This document shows, piece after piece, positions 31,859 through 42,055 of a DNA stretch of 64,000 bases (the stretch's first letter is position 1; every line of letters starts with the position of its first letter). Source of the DNA: Fragilariopsis cylindrus CCMP1102 (Eukaryota > Bacillariophyta > Bacillariophyceae > Bacillariales > Bacillariaceae). The stretch covers positions 62,001-126,000 of the forward strand of contig FMBT01000293.1 in NCBI GenBank assembly GCA_900095095.1. The letters are read 5' to 3'. The notes beneath the pieces were generated by a model. That model did not search any database and was not told the DNA's origin. It saw nothing but the letters and a program-made list of their open reading frames with translations. The translations under genes and the position numbers were made by a program.

Positions 31859-34405
31859 TCACAACTTATCATCTTGTTCTGTTTGCTGCTGATCAGGCTG
31901 TTGTTGATGTGGATTTGAAACATCATGATGAACGATCTGCAGATCACTTTGAGCTTGTGCAAGCGCCTGTTCGTGGTCATGTGGGTTTGATAAATGCGTC
32001 AGCTGGTGTTGAGCTAGCTGTGCAGGATCATTTGATGCAATCTTAGTTTGCGAATATTGGAGTTGATGCTGTTGCTGTACCTGCTGCTGCACCTGTTGAT
32101 GTTGTTGTTGCTGCTCTTGCTGCGTATGAAACATCTGGATATGCTGCGGTACGTCATGTTGCACTAGCTGTGAAGTTGGGTTGGAAGGCAAGACAGGGTT
32201 GAGTTGTTGTTGATTCTGCTGATGTTGTTGTTGCTGCTGTTGCTGCTGCTCGTAGGAAACATTTACTACCTGATGGGAGATAGAGCGAGTTGATTGTTCC
32301 TGTTCCTGTTGGGGGTACGACACATGCGTAATTTGTTGTTCAACGGATGGTGCTTGTGCTTGTGGTGCAGGCATAGACGCGAAGCCATGCAAGCTAAGAG
32401 CTGGCTGCTGCTGCTGCTGCTGATGAGGAGACGATGAATATGTAGTTTGTTGTGAGATGCATTGTACTTGGGACATTTGTGTTGGCGGTGAATATACAGG
32501 CGCAGCAATGGGCAGAAGAGGTTGTTGGTATTGTTGTTGAGTGTACGGTACATGGGTCATTTGTTGCGTAATTGCTGGTACTTGTATTTCTTGGGTTGGT
32601 TGTGCTACGTTTACTGGTATGGTAAAATGGGATGGCTGATGCTGCTGCTGCAACTGCTGATGTTGTTGTTCTTGCTGCTGGTGCTGCTGCTGTGGAGCTG
32701 GTACTAGCTGGTGCTGATGTGGAGCTGGTACTATCTGGTGCGAGGTAGTAGTAACTACTCGTGAAGAAGCCGAAGCTTGATAATGATGTTGCTGTTGCTG
32801 CTGCTGCTGCTGCATCAGTTGGTACGGGTGTGCTTGAACTTGAACTTGAGCTACTTCGTAAATCTGTGGACTCATCGAAGGTTCCTGTTTGATTACTGGA
32901 ATCGTCGATTGGTGGTACTCTGCGGTGTGGCCATGCTGATGCTCTGTATACTGCGGAGAAGGTTGCTGCTGCTGTTGTTGCTGTGAAAGTGCTGGTGCAA
33001 CAAGCTGGTTCATCTGCGGGGGAGCTGCGTATACTTCACCTTGAAGAGGGTTGGTAGGGAGATCCTGCTGATGGTACCCTCCTACACCGGTGATAGCCGC
33101 AACAGTCTCGCTGATCTCCTGTAATTGATGATTATGTACTGGTACTTCACCTTCACTTGTAGTCATAGTATGTACGACTCCTACAGGTGTGGGCAAGATA
33201 TTTTGATTAACATCCCGATATATCTCGCGTTGATAATACCCATCTTGTTGGTGCTGATTTGGTGCATGTACTGGTAGATAGCCCTGTGTGGACGGTTCTC
33301 CTAAAATAGCAGTCATGGCTGCCTGTGCTACTATGTCACTATTGGCGCTAGCAGAACCCCCATAAATGGATGTCCTTCGGGTCGAAGAAGATGTTTCGCT
33401 ACCGAAGGAGGTTCCATGCCCATGCTTATACTTCGATACGACACGTTCAAATTCCTTTTCTGTAAAATCAAAAATTTCTGCTGCTAAAGCTTCATTTGTA
33501 TCCACATCCCCATAAATAGATGGATCCCAGACATCGGCTCCCACGTCGTTAATGTCGCCACCGTCATCGATACTCCCCACCTTGGACTTGGCTTTGTTCG
33601 TTTTACGTCGTTTTTTCTTACCATCACTACTACCACATTCCCCAGTGGCTTTTTCTCCGTGTCGTTTCTTTCGTTCGGTTTCTCCAAATCTTTCGCAAAT
33701 AAATTGTGCAAGTACCATATGAAATCCTTTATCCCTGCCCCACGCTCTAGCTAGTTGACGAAAAGACGCACCAGGAACGCCTGTGAGGACTAGTATTTCC
33801 ATCCATACTAGTTCCCGCTCCCAGCCCTCAAGCTGTGCGGCAGGATTGTCTATTGGAAACATCCCGCGTGCTCTCCGTTCTTCATTCCGATGCCAAGCAG
33901 GAGGCTTCAATGTATCGAAGCCATGTTTGAGATGAAGAATCAGAGGCATTGTATTATTCCATTCTTCTTTTCCGTTCTCACTTTCTTGTTCTCCGTTTTT
34001 GTTATTGTTGGGAAGAAAAGTTAGACTTTTAGGAAGAATCTCGTCATAGACGCTGATCCCTTGAGCTGGAGGTGGATTGTCCGAAATTTCCACCTTGGGA
34101 ATGGGTGTTGTTTGCCTTTTCATGGCTTTGAAATGGGACTTGCACATTTTATCAAAATTCCCCTGAGCCTGCTTGTCGCAACCCTCTACCTTGCAAGTTT
34201 TTGGTTTCGCTCCGTGACGTTGGCAAAGACCTTGTGACTTCACAATACGGTTGCACCCTTCTGTTCGACAGAAACGCCTTTTGTGTTTAAGAAATATCTC
34301 GGATGAATTGTTAACGTAAAGAAGCGAATCATCGCTTGGTATTTTCTCCTTCGTTGTCGCGGTTTCCTCGGACTTCAGAGCTGCAGCGACATGAGGAGTA
34401 GTCAT
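31859..34405 (-). CDS. Zinc-finger, Gln-rich protein (WRKY19-type CxxxxC fingers)
   Basis: This 848-residue single-exon gene encodes a putative transcription regulator. Residues 46-92 hold two small zinc modules: C46-x4-C51-x9-C61-x2-H64 and C71-x4-C76-x11-C88-x3-H92. This is the short repeat seen in WRKY19-like and many stramenopile proteins. A conserved-looking domain follows (about 150-250). It contains WHRNEERRARGMFP, LEGWERELVWMEILVLTGVPG and the RQLARAWGRDKGFHMVLAQFICERFG helix. A basic KKRRK cluster is a likely nuclear signal. The remaining 500 residues are Gln/His/Pro-rich, as in activation domains, with many CAG/CAA runs. Target genes are unknown. Confidence 0.8.
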   Translation of the reverse strand: MTTPHVAAALKSEETATTKEKIPSDDSLLYVNNSSEIFLKHKRRFCRTEGCNRIVKSQGLCQRHGAKPKTCKVEGCDKQAQGNFDKMCKSHFKAMKRQTTPIPKVEISDNPPPAQGISVYDEILPKSLTFLPNNNKNGEQESENGKEEWNNTMPLILHLKHGFDTLKPPAWHRNEERRARGMFPIDNPAAQLEGWERELVWMEILVLTGVPGASFRQLARAWGRDKGFHMVLAQFICERFGETERKKRHGEKATGECGSSDGKKKRRKTNKAKSKVGSIDDGGDINDVGADVWDPSIYGDVDTNEALAAEIFDFTEKEFERVVSKYKHGHGTSFGSETSSSTRRTSIYGGSASANSDIVAQAAMTAILGEPSTQGYLPVHAPNQHQQDGYYQREIYRDVNQNILPTPVGVVHTMTTSEGEVPVHNHQLQEISETVAAITGVGGYHQQDLPTNPLQGEVYAAPPQMNQLVAPALSQQQQQQQPSPQYTEHQHGHTAEYHQSTIPVIKQEPSMSPQIYEVAQVQVQAHPYQLMQQQQQQQQHHYQASASSRVVTTTSHQIVPAPHQHQLVPAPQQQHQQQEQQHQQLQQQHQPSHFTIPVNVAQPTQEIQVPAITQQMTHVPYTQQQYQQPLLPIAAPVYSPPTQMSQVQCISQQTTYSSSPHQQQQQQPALSLHGFASMPAPQAQAPSVEQQITHVSYPQQEQEQSTRSISHQVVNVSYEQQQQQQQQHQQNQQQLNPVLPSNPTSQLVQHDVPQHIQMFHTQQEQQQQHQQVQQQVQQQHQLQYSQTKIASNDPAQLAQHQLTHLSNPHDHEQALAQAQSDLQIVHHDVSNPHQQQPDQQQTEQDDKL

Positions 34406-34912
34406 GATAGCAGTTATTTCGACTTGAAAATCTTCTTTTATATATAGTACACAAAAATAGTCAATCGAGTATTCTTCGTGTGTACTGTATTCGTGTTCGT
34501 TAAACTCGTAATTATTCTCGTGTTTCTAAATTGCTGGCCTTTCTTCCGAAGCTTGAAACACAATAAGATAATCACACAAAGCTCGCTATCGTTGTGTGAA
34601 GCGTGATAATAATTGTAGTTTGGTAGGTGTTGAATGTTTTATGTGGGTTATGCGGTATGTATTGCTCTATCTTTGCTTCGACTCTCACGTTACTATACGA
34701 CATACAGTAATAGAGCGGTATGTTTAATGCGAGGCAAGGAGGATCTAAACGCAAAGACAGAATCTAGTACGCAACGTACATAATTTCTACGTAATGATAT
34801 TTTACTTAACGCTATTTCTCCGACACGTTACGATCGATGAAAAAATAACTTTCATTATCTATAATATTATACAGTATAATAACTCCTAATAATAACACAG
34901 CCCTCCTGCCCT
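34406..34912. other. Intergenic region
   Basis: Upstream region of the Gln-rich gene, AT-rich, with no gene seen. The minus-strand frame at 34572-34754 has no coding character. Confidence 0.5.
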
Positions 34913-35207
34913 TCAGGTAGCTATTTTTACCAAAGTATGCAGTATATCTAATACAGCATCATCCAATTGATTTTTCAGCTTGAATCTTGGATTCTATTGA
35001 CTTCAAATTACCAAGACCTGCATACTGTGTTGTCATTTTTTCAAGCTCTGCTTTTACCAATAAATTATTTCTGAAGTCAGACTCCTTTCTTCTGTTCTTC
35101 ATGTAGAAATCACATGAATCAATCAACAGTCTTGTGATACGATACAGGAGTGCGGTAATGTAGGAATGATTCGGTGCTTTTAAGCCAGCTAGTGGACAGA
35201 GAGAAGT
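34913..35207 (-). CDS. Orphan coding exon of an unidentified gene
   Basis: The minus strand reads as convincing protein from a TTTTGTAG acceptor at 35208-35212: TSLCPLAGLKAPNHSYITALLYR, a RLLIDSCDFYMKNRRKESDF helix, then LVKAELEKMTTQYAGLGNL and KSIESKIQAEK. The frame stops at 34959-34961. If one A is added in the AAAAA run at 34971-34975 it continues as NQLDDAVLDILHTLVKIAT to a stop at 34913. The composition is helical and charged, perhaps coiled coil. I do not recognise the family. An upstream exon is not clear: the nearest ATG (35339, MFLKDKESKNKTPEGR) lies only 4 bp beyond the VWA8 stop, and a direct join would need a very short intron. Confidence 0.45.
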
Positions 35208-35343
35208 CTACAAAATTATTAATATATGCTTACTTGTAGTGTTGACTATGCCTATCTCTAGTTATTTATTGGGTTTTCCGTCCGTCTCTCATCGTCCTTC
35301 TGGTGTTTTGTTCTTCGATTCTTTATCTTTCAAAAACATGCAC

Positions 35344-38300
35344 TTATTTTAGGACGCCTGATGTAAGTATGTCTCTCACCGCCTTTGGTAGTTCACTAGT
35401 TTCCATACAAATGTATCCTGATCCAACTGGCAATGATTTTTTTATGTCGTCTGCCTCCTCACCAAAGCTAGCAATAAGTACTATGTAAGTTTTCACACCC
35501 TTTTGCGTCCCATAGTCAATTATCCTTCCAAGTTGACGTGGATCAATCCCATACCGTGCTAGGTTGGCATCGCTCAAACAAATGACTGTACCATTGTTTC
35601 CATCATCACTACTCCCTCTGCTAGACACCTCGTCAATAGCCTTCGTCATTGCCTCAAGCGTAAAGTCGCCACTCCTACAGTATTGGCTATGTGCCATCAT
35701 CGACTGAAGGACTTGTAATCGATCCTTTTCATTACCTGGTGGCATGGTCCAATCTACGAATGGAATGCATGGCGAGTCTCCACTATGACCAACAATACTA
35801 TAGTCAAAAACATTTGACTCTCCAATATTGCACTGAAAACTCTCCATGATAAGTAGCGCAGCTTCAAGACAACGTATAAGCCGTTGATCGTAACCATTAA
35901 ATCTATACATAGATCCACTTACATCCATAACAAAACGAATGTTATTTTGTTCATTTGATGGAGAATCTATACTCCCTCTCCTCTTATAGATATACTTATC
36001 ACCTGTTATTCCATCAACTAATTTTGCATCATCAATCTCCCCATATGTCTGACGTTTTAGCCAGCCACGGTCCGTTTTACGTGATTCAACATTGATAAGA
36101 ATACCCTTGAGCCTTGATACGTCCTTTTGAATTTGAGCTGAAAAATCCTCGTACATGTCATACTCTTCTTCACCCATTCCAATTTTTCTCAAGCGTTCCT
36201 CAAGTGCCTTTTTGGCTATTTGTGCTGATGCTAGTTTAGCCTGTTCGGAGACTTCTTCTTTTGATTCGTCACTTACTTGATGAACTCGATGGCCTCGATC
36301 CAATCGATATGGACCTCCTATAATGAATGTCAAGTTGAGGAAAAGTTGTTAGTCAAATAATATAACGATTTAATCAAAACTACAAGCACAAATACAAATA
36401 CACTTACCCCTGCCACCTAAACCAGCCGTATCACTTCCACCAGTACCACCTGCCCATTGGTTGCCTCCAACATGTGGATCATTGTTCTCGTCCCATTTAC
36501 CAAATTTGGGAGTGTCAGTCTTGGGAGGATCTAAACTGTTTCCATCTTTATCCCTATTGGAATCAAGATACTCAATACGCAAGCTTCGCTGTGATTCTTC
36601 TCCTGAGTCATATTCACGTCGTGACAATTCTTCTTTCCAACTTGAGTAATCAGAAATACCGATACCGTGCTTCTGAAACGTGTTTCCCAGCATTAAGTAG
36701 GTTTGCTTATCATACGAATCGAAATCAAGAATATTGTGTAGCGCTACAACTATCCCATCTTCAGGAAACTTCTCGAGATGCTTGACAACTGCAATTGCTT
36801 CTCTGGTTGAGTAGGGATAATTTAAATCGCCATCGTCAGAAAGGCGACGAAGGTCTGAAAACGAAGAGGCAATTGCACGTATAATCTTTCGGTTCAAACT
36901 CGGAGCATACGACGTTAAAAGACTAATTTCGGAGTCCAGGTCAGGATTGTTTACTACTCTTGTATTAAAGCAATCTCCAATTTCCGGAAAAAGTCGTTTC
37001 CGTGAAATGGGAATCCAGGTCTATTAGCAAGAACCCATAGACTAAAGTTTGGATGAATTCTGATAATGTTGGATCTGAACTATCACCGTACCTCGATATT
37101 CGACGACCATCCGCAAGCAGAAGCTCCTATTGAAACCAATCAATAAAGTAAGAAGTAAACAGTTTTTGTGGTTAGGGAAAATGTCAGAGAGAAAGGGAGT
37201 GATAACAACGAAAGTATAGTGTGATCATAATGTCTTACTCCATCTTCTACCAGACCTTTGAGAACTGATACGACTTCTACCGGTGCCTTAATAAGATATA
37301 GAAGAAAAGAACGTATGATGAGAATAGAATGATGGAATGTAGAGAGGACATACATGGCTACGGAAATTGTAGAGCGATTGTCGTTTTCTTACTTTGTCAG
37401 CTTCGTCTATAAGTAAGGCACAACCATCGCGGACAGCTCGAATCAAAGGAGAATCGTTCCATATAATCTTTCCGTCCTCCAATTGTGGCGTCAAAGTGAG
37501 CTGTCCGATCGTTGAATCGCGATGAAGTTGAATGTATTCGCGTTCCCAGTTTGCAATTTGACAGAGGCGATCAATTATTTTGTTTTTTCCAACTCCCTGA
37601 TTACCTAGAAGAAGGAAGGATCTTTCACCTCCTTTCCAATCTCGAAGAAGATCATGTATAATTTGAAGATGAGCACTAATATCATATGCTCCTGGAGATG
37701 GTACCATTTCTGGCCTCCGGACATATCCTCGCGGAATGACAAGGGATCCAATCGTGATATCGTTTTCACCTATCGAAACCATTAAATCCTTGTTCGGATC
37801 TTTATTGAAGGTTGGTTTAGTTTCTGTTATTCGAACTTCATTAAACACTGTATCTAATAAAAGGCGTTGTCTCGGGGGTAATAGATCTAGCAAAAATATT
37901 GAAGACAATACATGATGCAAATCGTCATGTAGTACCATTCTTCGAGCTACTTGAATCATATTCCTGGTACTTAATGGAGCGATACCACATTCTTCGGCAA
38001 CAGCATCTGTCAATCGTCCTCTTAAAGCTAAAATAGCATCCAATGCTAAATCTGAACCTCCTCAGAAGACGCATATCTTTTCAGTATCGCTCGCAAACAC
38101 TCATCTGTTGGCGTTGGTATACGTATGTACTAAACATAGCCATCAGATTGGGAGTGATCCATCTTATAGAGTCTCCACCTAAAGGTAGTGACGCCAGTGC
38201 AATTACGCGGAAGGATGGATGGACTGAAACGACTGAATCACTATTTAATGAATCGTTTGTATTATCAGAACGGTCATGCCTCAATGCACGTCGACCATCT

Positions 38301-40040
38301 GGAAAAGGTATATCTCTGTCCACAATCAGACTCTGTAAACTCGATAGGACATCCGGCCGCAACTTTTCTATGCCATCTAGTACACATATGTCACCTTTTT
38401 TTGCTGCTTGTATGAGTGGTGAGTCTTCCCATCGTGTCTCTCCTGTCAATGGATCCGTGGACCGCCGTTGTAACAAATCTTGACTCGTCATTTCTGAATA
38501 AATAGCAAATAAATGTGTATCATATCCCAACATGGCAGCAAATTCTTGCGCATACGTCGTTTTCCCCTCACCCTTTGGTGATACCAGAAGGAAGTCATTC
38601 CCCGATGCATGTTCTTGAATCATTGCAGATAAGGCTTTTCGAAATCCCAAAGTGTGGACAATATGAGGTGATGAAGTGAGATTGATAGGACGTCCACCAG
38701 TTTGAGCAGATACAGAAGGACTGTCCTGGGTAGATTGTTCAGTGGAGAGTTTCAAATCTGTTTCAAATGTGATCTTGAGATGAGAATTGTCATCGATAGA
38801 ATGAGAAACTGACTTTAACACGTATTGCGCGACGGATTTACTGTTCCCATTGCTACTGTGATTCGCATCAAAGATATTCGCAAATTGTTCAAGTTCATCC
38901 TTCCTATTCATTGTGTCGTCGTTGTTCCCTGTAATGGGATAAGCTCTATGTATGATACTCATACGATCTTCCAAAGGGAAGTCTCTCATTAACTTCCAGA
39001 CGAAATTCAATCTGTTCGAAGGGAAGAGTTTCCCGTTATCTTCCATAGCACTAGCTAAGATGGCACACGATTTCGCCAACGATATATCGTTTTCATTATT
39101 GTTTGATCCCATCCCTACCAGAAGTTGCTCATACAATTCTTCACTTGATGGATTGTCGACTCGTCGTATCTGAAATCTTGATCTAAAGGGTGGATCTAGA
39201 CTACGTCCTGGAAACGGAGGACTGGGAACACCCAAAGCAATCACTCGAAAGTCAGGATGAATTGGCGTCAAAAAAGACGACGACGACGTTGACGATGACG
39301 ACGATGACGAATCTGAAAGTTCCTGACATCGATGATGTGGTAAAAGTATTGTGCCATCCTCCAAATGCATTTCTCTATTTTCCAGAAGATTGTTCAACGT
39401 AGGGAGTACGTTCCTTTCCGCTTTTTCAATTCCGTCAAGAAGCAATAACCTACCGTATTTAGCGGCTCGAACAGGTGCCTGGTCGATAAATTTTATATGT
39501 GTACCATCAATATTATTATTTACAATTTCTCGTCGTTGTTTGAGATCCGATTCTGTTAAATCTCCACTAATAGTTAAAATTTCAATAGGTTTTTGCATCA
39601 TTTCTGCGTATGAAAGTGCTAGACGTCGCCGATGAACTTCGCCTGAACCAGGAGGACCAATAAGCAGCATATCTTGCTGGAGAGAATCCTTAGCCATCAT
39701 CCATTGTAAATGCTTTAAAATCACAGGAGAATTTGAAGATAGTTTTAATGCTTCTTCTGCATCAGCAGCAGCAGTACCAACTGATAGTTTGGATACTGAT
39801 GTTTCATCATTCGAAAGATACTGTGAGGGTATCAGCCAATCGTCTTGCTCAACAGTAGCAAAAGCGCCATGCTGTTTCGGTCCAGGTCCCTTACCCAGAG
39901 GAATTTCAACATTACCAATTCGAATTAACGACGAGACGAGGAGAAGTTCTGTCGTACATGGAGATGGTTTCTCGTGTACCGCGTAAATCAGCAATGCAAC
40001 TGTTACAACGGAGAACGATGTGCCTTTTTAGCTTTGTCAT
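35344..40040 (-). CDS. VWA8: VWA8-like triple AAA ATPase with C-terminal VWA domain; several frame breaks
   Basis: Segments: about 40040-37393, 37286-37239, 37126-36408 and 36317-35344, with introns of 106, 112 and 90 bp. The protein follows animal VWA8, a midasin-like ATPase reported in mitochondria. AAA1 has LKHLQWMMAKDSLQQDMLLIGPPG, but its P-loop reads GPPGSGEVHRR and lacks the usual Lys-Thr; ESDLKQRREI and AERNVLPTLNNLLENREM follow. AAA2 has SPKGEGKTT, and AAA3 has GNQGVGKNKIIDRL and ALLIDEADK. The C-terminal part has DPHVGGNQWAGGTGG, YKRRG and a VWA domain with the MIDAS DVSGS. Frame breaks lie near 39930-40000, 38115-38127, 38044-38060, 37052-37060 and 36979-36984; on each side the correct frame continues with VWA8 sequence. 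The long region between AAA3 and VWA in animals is almost absent. The start at 40040 (MTKLKRHIVLRC, presequence-like) is tentative. Confidence 0.85.
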
Positions 40041-40692
40041 CGTTGGTCTCTGTTCGAAACAAAATACATCCACAGATAAATTTCATTAATGAGCGAAAGA
40101 GAATTTATTACAGAATACCGAAACAAGAAATATAGAGACGCCATCAATGAAAAATGAAAATAGAAAACGAAATAAAACTTGACATTTACTTACGACAATT
40201 CACAACACAAACATTGAGCATAATCGTCCGTCCGTCGTTCTTACTATTACGATTCAAAATAAGGACTATAATATTAATATACTGTATTTTAATTCGAATA
40301 TTCTAAACAACGATTCAACATGGACACCTTGACTTGGTCCTATACCTACTGTATGTAAATAGTATTTTTACAGATATTCTACTGTCTATAGTCTATGGTC
40401 TATTGTAATAGTATAGTATTCAATATATAATATATGTATAATTTCCTATTTTACAGTCCATCTTTAAACAATGTATCATTCGATAAACAATGTCAGGTTT
40501 TGGCGGAAATCGTATAAAGTCATTTCTGGTTGTAATGAAAAAAAAGGGCCCAGATATTTGTTTCATTTCTTCTCAAAATGTTTAGCGTTGAAGATAATAA
40601 AATGGAATCATCCTTGTGCTCACATTTTCCATTTTTTTTCAATTCGAGAGAAGAGACCCATATACAAGAGAAAACCAACAAAAATAGAATAT
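40041..40692. other. Intergenic region
   Basis: AT-rich sequence between the VWA8 promoter and the 3' end of the REEP-like gene. The plus-strand frame 40471-40746 has no recognisable content. I see nothing else. Confidence 0.5.
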
Positions 40693-41590
40693 CTATTCGA
40701 CTTTTTTGGCACCAGCAAATTTTTGGACGTTTGGTCGAACAACTGAACTGTAGATGACCTGTGCTCCGGATGTTTGAGGATGATAGAGCCAGATTATTAC
40801 ACCGATTTTAATAAGATGGAAAAAGCGTACTGTACGTGCCAATGGAAATGTACTTTCTAGTAGCATCATAAAACTGAAAATAACCCAATACGTCATCCAT
40901 TGAGTAGCATCTCCATCCACAGTCTTTCCACCCTCCAATGCTTTAAATGACATGTAGCGGGATATAAAAACCCAACAAGATCCGATGCGAGTTTCATTCC
41001 ACCAGTAACATAAATCAAAGAAAGAATAAGAGACAAGGCACCGACGAAAAAATAGACTTTGGAATGACCTGTTTTTTCTTCAAGTTCCTTTAATTTTTCT
41101 TCCAGGAAGACAAGATAAGATAAGATTGGAATGAACAAAAAGAAGATTTAAGATATTGAGAAATTAAAGTTAGAAAAAGTAAGTGCTTATTTTTGTTACC
41201 CACAATACTATCAATCAAACAAAAGAATCGAACTTGGAGAAGGCACGTAAAAAAAGAAGTTCATTCACCACACGAAACGGGAAAAACGACACAATCATTT
41301 TATATTTGAACCGTACTGTGAACGTGACGGTTAACAACACTTTCTATCGATTTCGATTTCGTATGCCGACTTCGATTCTGAACGAATCAATCAATCAATT
41401 AATTAATTTCAAAATATATTCCGCAACCTCAAAATTAAACATAAACACATCATTTTAATATGATACTACAGTAGTAGCCTGAGAATTTTGCCCACGGAAA
41501 CACCGAACTTTTCTTACCATATTGTGTCACCGAAGGATACTGGGCAATGAAGCCATCGACCTTTGCTAGTGCTTGTTCAAATTTATCCAT
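40693..41590 (-). CDS. REEP5/Yop1/HVA22-like ER membrane-shaping protein, one-base frame break
   Basis: Exon 1 is 41590-41518 (MDKFEQALAKVDGFIAQYPSV), then a 419-bp intron, then exon 2, 41098-40693. The TB2/DP1/HVA22 domain is clear: LKELEEKTGHSKVYFFVG, a hydrophobic helix, LASDLVGFLYPA, then SFKALEGGKTVDGDATQWMTYWVIFSF, and LYHPQTSGAQVIYSSVVRP. These proteins form membrane hairpins that curve ER tubules. Between FLYPA and MSFKALE, near 40945-40955, one base is missing: the upstream frame reads CHLKHW and the downstream frame resumes the family sequence. Adding one base would restore about 180 residues, the usual length. The C-terminus AKKVE is short. Confidence 0.88.
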
Positions 41591-42055
41591 GATGATATTT
41601 GTTTATTCTTTTCTTGTGTGTCTTTTTATACAGCTTCTTATTCAAAGTAATGGTTGTGATGGATCTGCTATTATCAGTCTTGTTTAGAAAGAGTTCTGTT
41701 TTTTTTTCTCAAACGGTACAAAAAAATGCCGTGGTGGTGCGAGTTGGACGACGCTTTTTTCAAATTCTTTCGCAGAGCAAAGACTGGTAGAATTCAAGCC
41801 ACCACGAACAAAATCAGCCAATCACATTCGCGTATGATTAAGTCCTGTCCCGTGAAATGAAGCTGGTCCAGAGACAGAAAAACAATTTAAATTTAAAATT
41901 TCAGAAATAATGACAGAAATACAACACTTTTTTGCTTTTTTTGCTGTAATCGGTATTCTTTAGTACAATCCTCCTTCTATCTGAACTTTCAAACTTTGTC
42001 ATGGTTCAGATTAGTTCTTCGAATAAATAATGAATGAAAACAAGTGTGAAAAAAG
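41591..42055. promoter_or_regulatory. Bidirectional intergenic region, REEP-like and RUS genes
   Basis: This gap separates divergent starts and should contain both promoters. I see no defined motif; the plus-strand frame at 41599-41790 looks like chance. Confidence 0.4.

Noticed and set aside
31627-31980. Minus-strand frame overlapping the end of the Gln-rich gene
   Set aside because: Overlaps the real stop region in another frame and has no coding pattern.
41183-41458. Plus-strand 91-codon frame
   Set aside because: Lies inside the intron of the REEP-like gene on the opposite strand and has no domain.
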